A DNA stretch of 64,000 nucleotides from Doris montereyensis (taxonomy: Eukaryota > Mollusca > Gastropoda > Nudibranchia > Dorididae), in contig JAXRKP010001366.1 in assembly GCA_037039925.1 (NCBI GenBank), positions 7,501 through 71,500 on the forward strand, given 5' to 3'. Shown here in pieces: positions 1 to 11,800 of the stretch (the stretch's first letter is position 1; the number at the start of each line of letters is the position of its first letter). The translations under genes and the position numbers were made by a program. The notes under the pieces were generated by a model that saw only the letters and a program-made list of their open reading frames with translations, ran no database searches and was not told where the DNA came from.

Positions 1-60
1 TGAAACCGAGATAAGTTCTGGCTCTATGGGCCGCAACGGCAGTGAAGGAACTTTACTGCT
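1..60 (+). repeat. SINE-B 3' end, cut by window edge
   Basis: Matches the 3' part of SINE-B: GGCTCTATGGGCCGCAACGG and GAAGGAACTTTACT. Confidence 0.65.
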
Positions 61-639
61 CTTGATTACCCAAATTCATTGAATATCAATTCACACATTG
101 TATAGAGAATGAAGTACCGGTACTTTTAGATTTTTCATGAGTTACCTTAATAAGCAAAATGACCCTGGTTCTCTCTATTCGGGCAACCGGTTGTCTAAAC
201 AACCACTCCCAAAATAAAAAATTTAATATAAAAAAACAACCCACCTCAAATCTTGTGGTACCAAAATAAATAAATAAATACATAAATAAATAAACAAACA
301 AACAAAGAAAAAAAAAAACAAACAAATGTAACTTGTACATAGTTAAATAATTATATACTTCAGTAATAAATACGATGTAAATTGTATACCTTCCTTTCAA
401 TGTTCCAAATCATCGGGTTGAGCAGTGCATAAAGGAGATTGTATTTATGTCAGTGTCATTGGAATCAACCTGACCACAACTATGTGGCGATCTAATAATA
501 ATATAGCATGGTGAATTAAGAGGAAACAACAAGAGTAAAAGAAGGAAAAAAAAAGAAGAATCTAACACCGCACCCACCAACCACCACCCATGTGCAATAA
601 GAGAATCAACTAAAACATGACTATAATAACGGAAGATCA

Positions 640-785
640 CAGGCTTGATTGATTGACTGATTGAAACTTACCCCGACCACCATATCAAACTTGTGGTGAC
701 ACAAGTGTGAATTAAGGGAAACAGCAAGGTGAAAAGACAAGTGAAAGGAAAGGAGTAGGATCTACCAGCATCTCCCGCCAACAAA
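640..785. repeat. R3 dispersed repeat
   Basis: About 150 bases: ATTGAAACTTACCCCGACC, GTGAATTAAGGGAAACAGC, GTGAAAGGAAAGGAGTAGG, ATCTACCAGCATCTCCCGCC. A further diverged copy is at about 462-595 and fragments are at 905-975. Read on the other strand it ends like SINE-A. Confidence 0.7.
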
Positions 786-1030
786 ACAAAAAATCACAAG
801 ATCAAGAAAATATGATGAGGAAGAATGTTTGGCAGTTTCTGGTGAATCAAATACAACATCAGTCAAAGATTTAAAAATATTTCCAACAATGACAAAAAGA
901 AAAAAACATGTGAAAAGAGTGAAATGAACAAGAAGAAGAATCTAACGCCAGCACCCGCCCACCGTCCATGAACACAGGTGTAATGTAGTTATCCTATGAA
1001 AACCATCAGTTTCTATTCAGGAACATGATT

Positions 1031-1352
1031 TTCTTTCCTTTACCCACATCCACAACAGTCTAAGTTAAGGTGATACTGATATCGGGGCTTTGGTAGGATT
1101 TTTAATTTTGTCCTGACTGCCCTGTAAACAGCCAAGGGATCGTCAACGTGCACGGTGTTTCAATTTACACACTGGACCTGTTTTTATTGTCCGTCTCCGA
1201 TGGGACTAGGTGTCGATCAACCTATCTGGATCAGGGTAAGATTTTACTCGGAAAAAAAAACTCAAGAAAATTTGTCGACTGTTGGCGGGGCTTGAACCCA
1301 CCACTTTTCGATTGAGAGGCCGACACCTTGCCTCAGGACTACCGAGGAGTCC
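1031..1352 (-). repeat. SINE-A (tRNA-headed SINE)
   Basis: On the minus strand the family starts with a tRNA-like head (GGTAGTCCAGAGG as A box, GGTTTGAGTC-like B box), then a body with CTAGTCCCATCGGAGAC and GATCACAACACTCTG, and ends CTGAGATCACC..GTGGATG and AATCAAA repeats. This copy is nearly full length. Confidence 0.82.
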
Positions 1353-1357
1353 CCCTA

Positions 1358-1512
1358 TTCAGGAACAGAGTTTTGTTTATTCGTTTCATTGCAATTCATC
1401 CCATCCATGATATGCAGTGATCTCAATGTGAATAACAAGGAGGCGAACAAGGTGAATAGAGAGAGAGTGAAAGAAAAGAAGTAGGACCTACCAGCAGTAC
1501 CCATCAATAGCA
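1358..1512. repeat. R3 repeat
   Basis: From TTTCATTGCAATTCATCCC to GGACCTACCAGCAGTACCC, abutting a SINE-A copy. Confidence 0.7.
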
Positions 1513-1974
1513 CACCTGGGAACGGTCTAGTGAAAGGGAACTTTGACATTAAATTTCGTTCAATGTCATAACATATATTATATATCACGGTAGCTAAAAC
1601 GTATTTCCATTTTCTTCAAACAATTCATTTTGATTTTACTATCATTGTCACTATAGCAAACTTTGGCTATTCACTCATATATTTGAAATGTCACATGAAC
1701 AAAATCTACATCCACACCATCATGACTACTATATTGATATTACATGTATTATAAATCAATAAATTAGATTAAATGCAACATTACATTATAACATACATGT
1801 GTACCATTCTCATATCAGAATTGCTATTTATTATTACATGTATACAATATAAAGCTGACTCTAGTTATTCTGTCATTATATTACGACAAAAGATTACAAT
1901 GGAATTATTGGAATGGAAACAGAAAGAAAATAACACAGTATCTTACGTTATTACAACTGAACTGCCTCTGATTT

Positions 1975-2555
1975 GAAATTGATTGAAATTTACAACGTTG
2001 ACCATTTGCAGTGATCTCAAAGGAATGGAGAAGAAATGGAAAGATGAGAGAAAGATGCAACATCATGAGCAGAAAGAACCAAACCCACACTACCAGCAGA
2101 TCTCACAAACCACCCACCATATGTAGTGATCTCAATGTGAATGGAGAAGAAATGGCAAGATGAGAGAATTGACTTTGATTTGATTTGATTTACCCACATC
2201 CACAACTAAGGTGATCTCGGGGTTTTCAGTAGGAATTTAAAAAATCTTGCCCGGACTGCCCTGTAAACAGCCAAGGGATCTTTAATGTGCACAGAGTGTT
2301 GTAATCTGTACAAGGGACTTCCTTTTTATCGTCCGTTTCCGATGGGACTAGGTGTTAGTCCATCTACCTGGACCAAGGGGGTAGATTTTGCTAAAAAAAA
2401 TTATAGAAAATCTTTCAACCGTTGGCAGGGCTCGAATTGAACCCACTACCTCTTGGTTCAGAGGCTGACACCTTTCCTCCAGACTACCGTCCCTCTACAA
2501 GATGAGAAAAGATGTAACAGCATGAGCAAAAGAAGAACCACTACCAGCAGATCCC
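1975..2555. repeat. R3 repeats, one split by SINE-A
   Basis: One copy at about 1975-2100, then a second whose halves (2105-2167 and 2501-2555) flank the SINE-A at 2168-2500. Confidence 0.7.
2168..2500 (-). repeat. SINE-A inside an R3 repeat
   Basis: Full-length copy. An R3 repeat is split by it: AAGATGAGAGA before and AAGATGAGAAA after form an approximate 10-base target duplication. Confidence 0.85.
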
Positions 2556-2619
2556 ACTGAATTGAATGGCAAGGACATTTGGAATGGATATGGACATCAT
2601 GTTTTTGGAGGGTCTGTTT

Positions 2620-2905
2620 GTTTTATTGAATTCTACCCTGTCCATCATATATGGTGATCTCAGGGTGAATTAAGAGGAAACAGTAAGATGAAAGATATTG
2701 GGAAAGAGTGAGAGGAAAGAAGTAGGGACCTACCAGCACCTTTTTGGGGTTTGTTTTTGTGTTCATTGAAATTTACTTTATCCATCATGTGCAGTGATCT
2801 CAGGGTAAATTCACAGGAAACTGCAGATGAAAGACATAAGAAGAAAAAAAGTGATAGGAAGAAAGAAGTAGGACCTTCCATTACCAACCACTCACTGGTG
2901 AGATG
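2620..2905. repeat. Two R3 repeats in tandem
   Basis: Copies at about 2620-2745 and 2755-2905, same orientation, each with GTGATCTCAGGGTGAATT-like core and a GTAGGACCT end. Confidence 0.72.
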
Positions 2906-2952
2906 CCATGGATACTCCATTGGCATTCACTTGCACAAGGTTTTTAAAAATT

Positions 2953-3160
2953 TGATTTGATTTACTCTCATCCACAACTAAAGTGATCACTGGCTTTTTT
3001 CGTAGGAGTTTAATTTTCCCCGGACTGCCCTGTGTAAACAGCCAAGAAAATATTTAAAGAACACAGAATGCTGTGATCTGCACATGGGACCTCCTTGTTA
3101 TCGTGCGTCTCAATGGCATTAGGTGTCTATCCACCTGCTTGGACCAGGGGTAGATTTTAA
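2953..3160 (-). repeat. SINE-A, head truncated
   Basis: Tail and body present up to the GGACCAGGGG block; the tRNA head is missing. Confidence 0.75.
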
Positions 3161-3464
3161 AACATTGCGCATCATGACTCTGCGCTGTGTGACAGGTAGG
3201 AAAAGATTACTGTGAAGGCTTATGCTGAAGCGGTGACCCTTTGTTTCTTTGACAAAGGTAGGTGAATTGGCTTTCTTAGCCTGGCAGAAGTAAAGAGATC
3301 ATACGTGCTGGGACCGCTACTACTGTCCAGTGTTATCTCCTTAACGGCACTTAACATTTTTATATTTAGCACTCTTTGATAAAACATTAACGTTTTTGCA
3401 ATATGGAATCATAAATAGCATAATTAATGTAATATGAGACTATGAACAACTTTGAAATGTAATA

Positions 3465-4253
3465 CAGTAGTTACCGCCTAAATGCCCACCACCATAATGC
3501 CAGTTTCTCCTAAAATGCCCACAATCTCAGTGAGATCAATTTTTCCTATATAAAATGCCCCTCTAAATGACTGTTTCAAAACCAAGATTTCCCCTACGTT
3601 GTTTAAAAGAAATTTGATTTGATTTACCCACATCCACAACTAAAGTGATCTCAGGAGATTTTTTTGGTAGGATTTTTATTTTGCCCAGACTGCCCCTGTA
3701 AACAGAGTGCTGCTGTCTGTATACGGGACCTCCTTTTATTGTCCATCTCCAATGGGACCAGGTGTCGATCCACCTACCTGTAATTTTGCTAAAAAAAATT
3801 TGAGAACAATTTTCAACCGTTGGAGGGCTCAGACCCCTGCCTTTTGATTGGGAGGCCGGCAACTTGCTTCCTGGACTACAAAAGTTCCCAGATTTTCCCT
3901 AAATATCCGTTCTGAATGGCAACTGCAGGTATAATCTTCTCCAAATGATCAAAAAATACGACCGTAATTGATTACACAAAAATGTTGTTCTATTACCACA
4001 TGCAATCTTATCGCCTAATAGGGCTAGGTTAGGCCCATCAATAATTTCCCATGCATTGTAACCACCCTTCGCTAAGCATCCTCTTTCTTTTGATGTCACA
4101 AGTTTACAAAATTACCTGGCCTTTTTAATTGACCGGGCACGCATCGCGTGTGGACAATTTTGTGCTCTCTGTCCCACATCGGCTGTAACCATTGCAACTT
4201 TGGGTCTTCGTGGCAGACTTCCACAGCACCGGGGCATTTGGCGATAACTACTG
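3465..4253. mobile_element. TA-flanked MITE, CAGTAGTTACCGCC ends (copy 1)
   Basis: Left end CAGTAGTTACCGCCTAAATG, right end CATTTGGCGATAACTACTG, inverted, with TA on both sides. A SINE-A copy (3605-3890) is inserted inside. The TA target and CAGT start suit Tc1/mariner or pogo relatives. Non-coding. Confidence 0.8.
3605..3890 (-). repeat. SINE-A inside TA-type MITE copy 1
   Basis: Tail, body and a decayed head; lies within 3465-4253, so it inserted after that MITE. Confidence 0.78.
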
Positions 4254-4322
4254 TATGAGATTATGAATAGCATCTATGTTACATAAATATGGTGTCATCA
4301 ACTTCATTATTACATGACATTA

Positions 4323-4328
4323 TTTATT
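4323..4328 (-). promoter_or_regulatory. Candidate poly(A) signal for SLC35A4
   Basis: AATAAA on the minus strand about 400 bases past the SLC35A4 stop and before a MITE. Position fits a 3' end; the base composition makes chance matches common. Confidence 0.35.
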
Positions 4329-4730
4329 GATAACATTCTATTTTGCAAAGATATAATGATTGTTCTCCATGTTTATATGAGACCATGACATAACATCCTT
4401 TGTAATACATGTATACATGAAATGCTGATGTGTAGATCAGATTACAAGACTTTTGTTGCATCACATTTTCACCATTTTCCCCAACCGAAAACCACCCCCC
4501 CCTCCTTTGTGATGACAGTGTCTGCATGTTCATAATCCCCCCCCCCCCCCCGCCCCACCTTCAGTTTTGCCACTTCAGGCATTCCCTCACGGTGACCCTT
4601 AGAGGAATTTTTGTTTGCTTGGTTGAACTTAAACCCCGTCCAACAGAGGCAGTGATCTCAATTACATCAATTCAACATAACATGGCAGCTGATAATATAT
4701 ATGGCTTTTTTACCCTTTCCTTTTATGAAT

Positions 4731-4945
4731 TCACATTAATATAATAGTTGAAAGAATATCACAAATTGTACAAATAAATAGCAACACTACAAGCATAATA
4801 ACAACAACAAATATAAACCCGGGCTCAAGATTAAAGATGAACATGGACAGGATTGTGGCGACTGGTATGGCCGAGGCTATCACAAACAGACGGATGATGT
4901 TGCTGCTGTGTTTCATGATCAATGACATCATCAAGCCGTTCTGGC
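4731..4945 (-). CDS. SLC35A4: SLC35A4 terminal exon
   Basis: 215 bases after a TTTCAG acceptor. Encodes QNGLMMSLIMKHSSNIIRLF, two membrane helices and ends at TGA (4731-4733). The MKHSS-IRLF block is the best evidence for SLC35A4 identity. Confidence 0.92.
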
Positions 4946-7900
4946 CTGAAAAAAAGTCATCAATTATAATCTTTCTATAAGACATTGTATCAAATTGTAT
5001 TAATAATAAACTCAATAGGACACCATAATTTTGCCCCGACTGCCCTGTTAACAGCCAAGTGATCTTTAACATGCACAGAGTGTTGTCACCTGCACATGGG
5101 ACCTCTTTTTGTTGTCCGTCTCTGATGGGATTAGGGTGTCGATCCACCTACACTGGACCATTAAATTAATGGCTTCTTGAAACAGATCGTAAACTTTCAA
5201 TCCGTGCAAATAACGTATAATTTTCAACAGATTTGTTTTTCTTGACCTCATGCACTGAATTTACCACAATTGCGTTAAGAACAGATAATATATTTAAAAA
5301 GAAAGAGTCATTTTTAATGTCATGTTGCTAAATATGAAACCAAAAACTCAAAAGGAAAAAGCCTTTGATGCATTCCAAATTCAGTGACATTTATGTAATA
5401 ATATTGCTCTAAAATTGATACGAAGAATGACATGCCCTCAAACTTCAAAGTTTACCTGTGTAAAAGGCAGCCCAAGCTGAAAGCATTGTAACCTTGAAAA
5501 AGACCGTCACCACTGTCTGTTGTCAGAGCAGAACAAAAGAAAAAAGAAAAAAGAAAAAAAAGAGGAGTAAATTAGTTCACTGGAGGAAGAAAACAACACA
5601 ACCATAAACAATGAGATTTTCTAATGTGGAATATTTACTATGATAATATAAGTTAGACCATAGGGTTATGTTGGTGGCCTAGTGGCAATGTTGCCAGATT
5701 TACAATTATGAGGTCTAGGTTTGAATCCTGCTAATACTAAGGTCTGACGTTGTGTTCTTTGGGAAAGAAGCTCAACACAGTTCTTGCTTGACTCAGGGTA
5801 TAAATATGTACCAGCATCAGCTAAAACGTAAGCCTTGCGACAGACTAGTGGCCTGTCTAGGAGATATTTATCACCTCAGCTGTTCTGCTTCGGGTAATAG
5901 AAACCAAAAATAAGCTCCATTTCTATGAACCATAACAGCTTCAATAGATACTAAACTGGGAATTCTTTTTTACTGAAGATCTAATTTGAGGAATTTTTTC
6001 CTATCATTCGAGAACAAGTTGAATATTTCTTACGACATTATTTTGTACTTTTAACATTCCATAAAATGTGTATTGCCCACACAAAACATAAAATTCCCAC
6101 TTATCGTTATTGTTTGGCAAATTCATAAACAATTCTGACTTTACAAAAAAAAATCATAGAAAACATTTGACAGCCACCACTACTCACATCCCTCCTGACC
6201 GTCTGTCTGTCTCACAAACTCACCTGATTGAATGACCCATATGGAAAAGTTCAGGCGATTCCAAATATGTACAGGTAACAATTTTGAAAGGCTAGGAGAC
6301 ATCTGGAAATGACAAAACAAGCTTTTACAAACATGATAAGACATTATATATAATAATGAACATGTGTTGCTTACAAGAAAAAACAACTATGCAAAGCTCA
6401 TTCAGCTTATGTTTGGCATGGATGACATTTGTGTTTCACTGGAATTTATCCGGTCCATTATACAATGCAATGGTCTGAGGCTAAATAAAGGCGGGGGGGG
6501 GGGGGGGGGGGGGGGGGGGGTTCTGAACATGATGTTTAAAAGTCCTTAACTCAAGAAACCAGAACCTTATAATCCCAAGTCCAGCAGCCTAACCACTTGG
6601 CCAACGATGCCACACAAATTTTGCATAGCTTGCATTTCATTTCTAAAAAGGCAGACAAACAAATTTGTACACTACATGTCATTCTTATTCCCCTTTTTCT
6701 GTTCCCTTTAAATCTGACAAAAATGATGAATGACAATAACTGACAATTCCACCAAGGAAGACAGAAGAAACATGTGACCTTTTGGGCATAACCTTTCATG
6801 GGTTTGAGAAGTCAAAAGGGAAGGAGAAAGATAGAGAAGACAAGAATAGTAGATTTAAATCTAGACACAGAGAAAAGAGAGGAGAAAGAAAGGGAAGTGT
6901 TTAAATCTGACACCCCACCTCAGCATTTTTCTTCAAATGTATTCCGTACACCCCAGCAAAGCCTGAAACGAGGCAATATATCAGCGTCATGACAAGTCCC
7001 AACACTGTAACATGGATTTCCTTTAACGAACGCTGATTCTGGCCATCAACCCATAGGACCTGGTACACACACAAATAAGTTCAATTATAGATGTGGCATG
7101 CTATCACTTTACATGAATAGAGTAACCATAGAAAATTGAAACAACTTATGCATGACCTGAATTTCTGTTCTGGGTAAAAGTAAAAAAGATTCTGAAGTAA
7201 AATTTGATACTAGTTAGGATTTTCAACAAACCACCAAACATAAAAAAACTAAGAAAGAGGTCCATTTGACATGACATTGAGAAACAGAAAAATGATAGTG
7301 TTTTGTCCCTGTTAAAAGCTGCCAACTTTTTCAAATTGAAAACGTACTCTTACTGTGTAAACTTATTCTAACTCGCACGAAAGCCCGTAATATTCCAGAA
7401 AATATTGATCATCTAACTTGAAATGATAAATCTAAGGTAAATAACAAAAAGTCTGCCGATCACTGGCCTTTCTGCGAAGTACAACGGTTGTTTCATGAAA
7501 TCGGAACGCGTCTCCAGACTTTTACTCACTCTCTCTACATCCCTGTCGTTAACTGTTTTCTATACAAACAAAATACAGTTAACCCTCATATACGTACTTT
7601 TCAAGGTAAATACAGACTTATGGGCTTACAGTCAAAGAAACATATTAAATACGTTTTTTACATATTAGTTGACAGCTCTGGTGTACTAAGTGACCTTTCA
7701 GTTCCCAGAAATGATGCCAATGATGCCAACCCAAGCACCAATAGGTAAAATGGGAAAAGAACAAAAGAAAAAAGAGTGTGAAGTTGCCACTGTGTTTTCA
7801 GAAAATTATAAGTGTAACAACAAAACTATACATTATTAATCTATAGCAAGGGTCACAAACGTTTTTTCAAATTGGGCCGCATGATTGAGAGCATGCCACC

Positions 7901-8828
7901 TGTGGGGCGCATAACTATTTTGCTCAATATGATACACTGAATACATAAAAAATGAAGACAATAAACCTATTGATGTATCAATACACAAAATACAAAAGCA
8001 ATAAAATAAAATGAAGACAACAGTTATATACATATATTTACTAAAAAAGTCATCAAATTAAGTGATGTTGTAAGTTGTAAAAGATAGTTATATCAGACAT
8101 AGTACCCACATATCTGAATCTCTCAAACCTAGCAGCAAAATAAAGCAAAATAATAATACAAAATTTAAAAGAAATTATTTAAAAAAAAATTAAAATAACA
8201 ATATTTCCACCATGGTGGTGGCATGCGGATGAACTGACCTCGGCGTAGTTTGGTGACCCGATCTATACATTGTGTGAATGGCAGTAACATGAGCTGTGAA
8301 AGGTGGTGTACGATGGATTGTCACCACCAGAAGCTCCACTTATTTACTTCGTGGATCAGGATTGGGGTCCGGGGAGAAGGTCTTCCCAGTCCGCTAGATG
8401 TTACATTGCCTTCCGTCTCTTTTTCTGACTCCTTCCTCTCCTGTTTCTCTCCATGAATCTTTGCAGGACAAGTTTTGGAAAGGCAACTTGATTTCGTAGT
8501 ATGCTTGTACCAATTGAGCTTCCTTATCGTCACAACAGCCAGCAGATCTGCATTGTTAGTGCTCGGTGTGTTGTAGCACTCTTCCCCTCACTTCTTCGTT
8601 GTTGATGTGCTAATGTGCTCTCTATATATAAGATACCAATACCTAAGGTCCTCTGCAGTAATGCGCTTCAGCTGCTTGTATTATTCCTTGCAATAGCTTT
8701 TACTGTAACTAATTCTCTGTTACAGGTGATGAGTAATTATTTTATCAGTCTTTATGCATTCCACCAAATTGTTTGGCAAATGGATTCGCTTGTTAGTAAT
8801 AATAATACTAATAATAGAAATACCAATA

Positions 8829-8898
<70 letters not shown>

Positions 8899-11800
8899 TT
8901 TTAAACGCAATAAGAGCAATGACAAATTAATGATATTTGTAATAAAAACTTACCCATTAAGTCCACCAGCAAAGGTGAGCAAGGCAAGAGACAGCCACTG
9001 ATATCTCGTAAGTCTCCTTGAAAAACAAAGGGGAAAAGTTTATGAAATGCTTAGATACTAACACTATGAGAGAAATTCAAAATCAACGTTCCCAAGACCA
9101 AAATGAAACCGAACACAACAGATTTGAATTTCACAACAAAAAAGGAAAATAAAACCATCTGCAAAATGTAGTCTTTTTATCAGGAACATATAAATGACAT
9201 CAATTTATGAAGAGAATTGATGAAATGCTACCTTACCTCATATCACCCCCCCCCTCTTTCATCCTTCTATTTGATTCCCCAAATTCCTTCCCTGAAACAT
9301 TTTAAGAAGACAAAATAAATTTGAACAAGAACAGTGTTTCCTAGTGCAAGATACATTTAAATAAATGCAAAATGAATTTAGAATCAAAATAAATCATTTG
9401 GCATTTGTATTTAAATAAGTAATGTACACAAGAATTAGAATTGCGTGTCATGGCAAGAAAATGTGACATTTCACAAGTTAACTTAAGCTTCCCCCTTGCA
9501 TCATTTGTTAGTATAAGAAAACTTCTTTTTTTTAAGGGAGAAGGGGGAGGGGGAGGGGGAATCCTTTTCATCCTTACAAAAAAGGTGAATTTTAAATTTA
9601 CCTTTTGATTAATAATCTGTATAAAATAGCAGTAGAAACTATTTTCAAATTGCACAGTACCTGAAAATGAAAAGCAAAATCATAACAATATCTTACACCT
9701 TAAGTTCATGAAGCCTTGATTAGCTTACAACGTCTTTCAATTCTCATAGCACAATCATGTTCAAAACTTCAACTTAAAGCAATTCTGAAAATACAGTTTT
9801 GTTTTGTTTATAATGTTAATTTGTTCCTTATGTTATGCAGAGCAATAATAAAAGCGGAGCTTAGATTGTGCCTATGATAAAAAACAAAACACAGAATGGG
9901 CTTTTTGTTTGTTTGATTCATTGAAATTTACCCCAGATCACCATATGTGGTGATCTCAGGATGAATAAAAAGGAAACAGCAAGATGAAAGATAAGTGAAA
10001 GAGTGAAAGGAAAGAAGTGAGACTTTACCTACCAGAATTATCCACCAACCACCTACAGCACAGAAGGCACAAAATGACATCTCTACAGTTGATGGGATAA
10101 CATGGATGATATAATATAAAGAGAAGCTGTATAGATGAAGGCTTTTGGTGTCACGATGAGAAAGATGATGCAAGCGTTCAAAATTAGGTGACTAAAGAAT
10201 TTTTCACATAAATATAAATTCAACTGATCATTCAATCATTTTATATTTAAAAGTGAACAGCTATGATATACAAAAATCACTTCAATAACCAGATGACTTA
10301 AAGACAGACCAAAATCATTTGGAAAAGAATCTCATTGATTTGATGTGCATAGTATGCCTATCATGGTAAAAAATGACCAGTAACAACAATGATATCAAAT
10401 TATACAAAACATTAAATTGATTTTAAAGACACTCTAACCTGCTTGATGATTCAGAGCCCTAAAAAACACACTAAAACACTATCACACTACTTAAGCTTAG
10501 TGGGGATTTTAACTGCAAAAAAAATAAAATGTCACCATTAGAGAGTGAATGGCACACGTGAAAGTCTGGTCTGTCAACGGACGTGAGACCAAGATACTGT
10601 ACGTTCAAATCATACATGTCCTGGTCTCAAACAAATCTCAATGTGCTAACCACTTACTTGAAAGGTAGCTGGATCCATTTCTTCTTGCATAAAGACAGAG
10701 ATGTTATTATTGAAGCAGTAACACAAGGCAGGCACAGCAAAGGGAAGCATGTGTTTTAAATGAATAGAAGGCACACCAGAACTTGAGATTTCCGGCCAAG
10801 TCATCAACAGGGAAACCAACATCTGAAACATTTCGAAACATTACTAGAACAAACATCATTTCACCCAACTATAGACATTTATTATGCATTTATTGACTTA
10901 ATTGTTTTGAACAATTTCTTGTTAACTAGAACCTGAACAAATTTCGGACTGATAACATAAAGATATAAGTTTAAGTGCAAATCTTATCTGATCTTGATTT
11001 TCATAAATAAAAAATTCCAGACAATATGCACATTAACTTGATCCAAAAACAACCAACAGCACAACAATAATAGAAATTCAGAGTTGTTGCGCCCATCAGA
11101 TTGGCTGAAAATAATGATTATAATCACAATAAACAGTTCATTTATCGGCTATCTTTTGTCATGATAAATATAAAGCACACGACTATTCTTTCCTTTCCTG
11201 GAAAATAAAACAAATACCTCTCAATAATCCATACGAATGATTTACAAAGAATATATTCTACTTGCAACTGTATATATATATATATACATGAGATAACTTT
11301 TCATTTCTTGAAATTTACCCTGTCCGCCACATGCAGTGATCTCAGAATGAATTAAGGGGATATGCGACACCTGGAATAGGCCATTTGGGGTAAAAATATC
11401 AAAATTGAAGTCATGGCATTTCTTCCATTTCTTAGCTTTACTTATAAACTATCTCCAAGTCTGAATTTCCTGTCTTTCTATGAAAAAATAATCTTTGAAG
11501 ACAACGACTGTCACCAGTTTCGTGACAAAATATCATATTTTTCCCAATTGTGAGGCCCTCACAAACCAAAACCCCTCCAATAAATGGAATCGTCCTATAC
11601 ATTTCAACACCATGGAATAAATCCAAACAGCTATAAGAAAAATGAAATTAGGAAATGTTCCAGATGCAGATTAAGTTTATCCAGAAATGATTAAAACCAA
11701 GTGAGAGAGGCAGAAAAACTATTACATACAATATGTCAACAAGCATGGAAGACCAAACAGGTGCCAGACGACTGGAAAAAAGGGAACGACAGTACCAATA

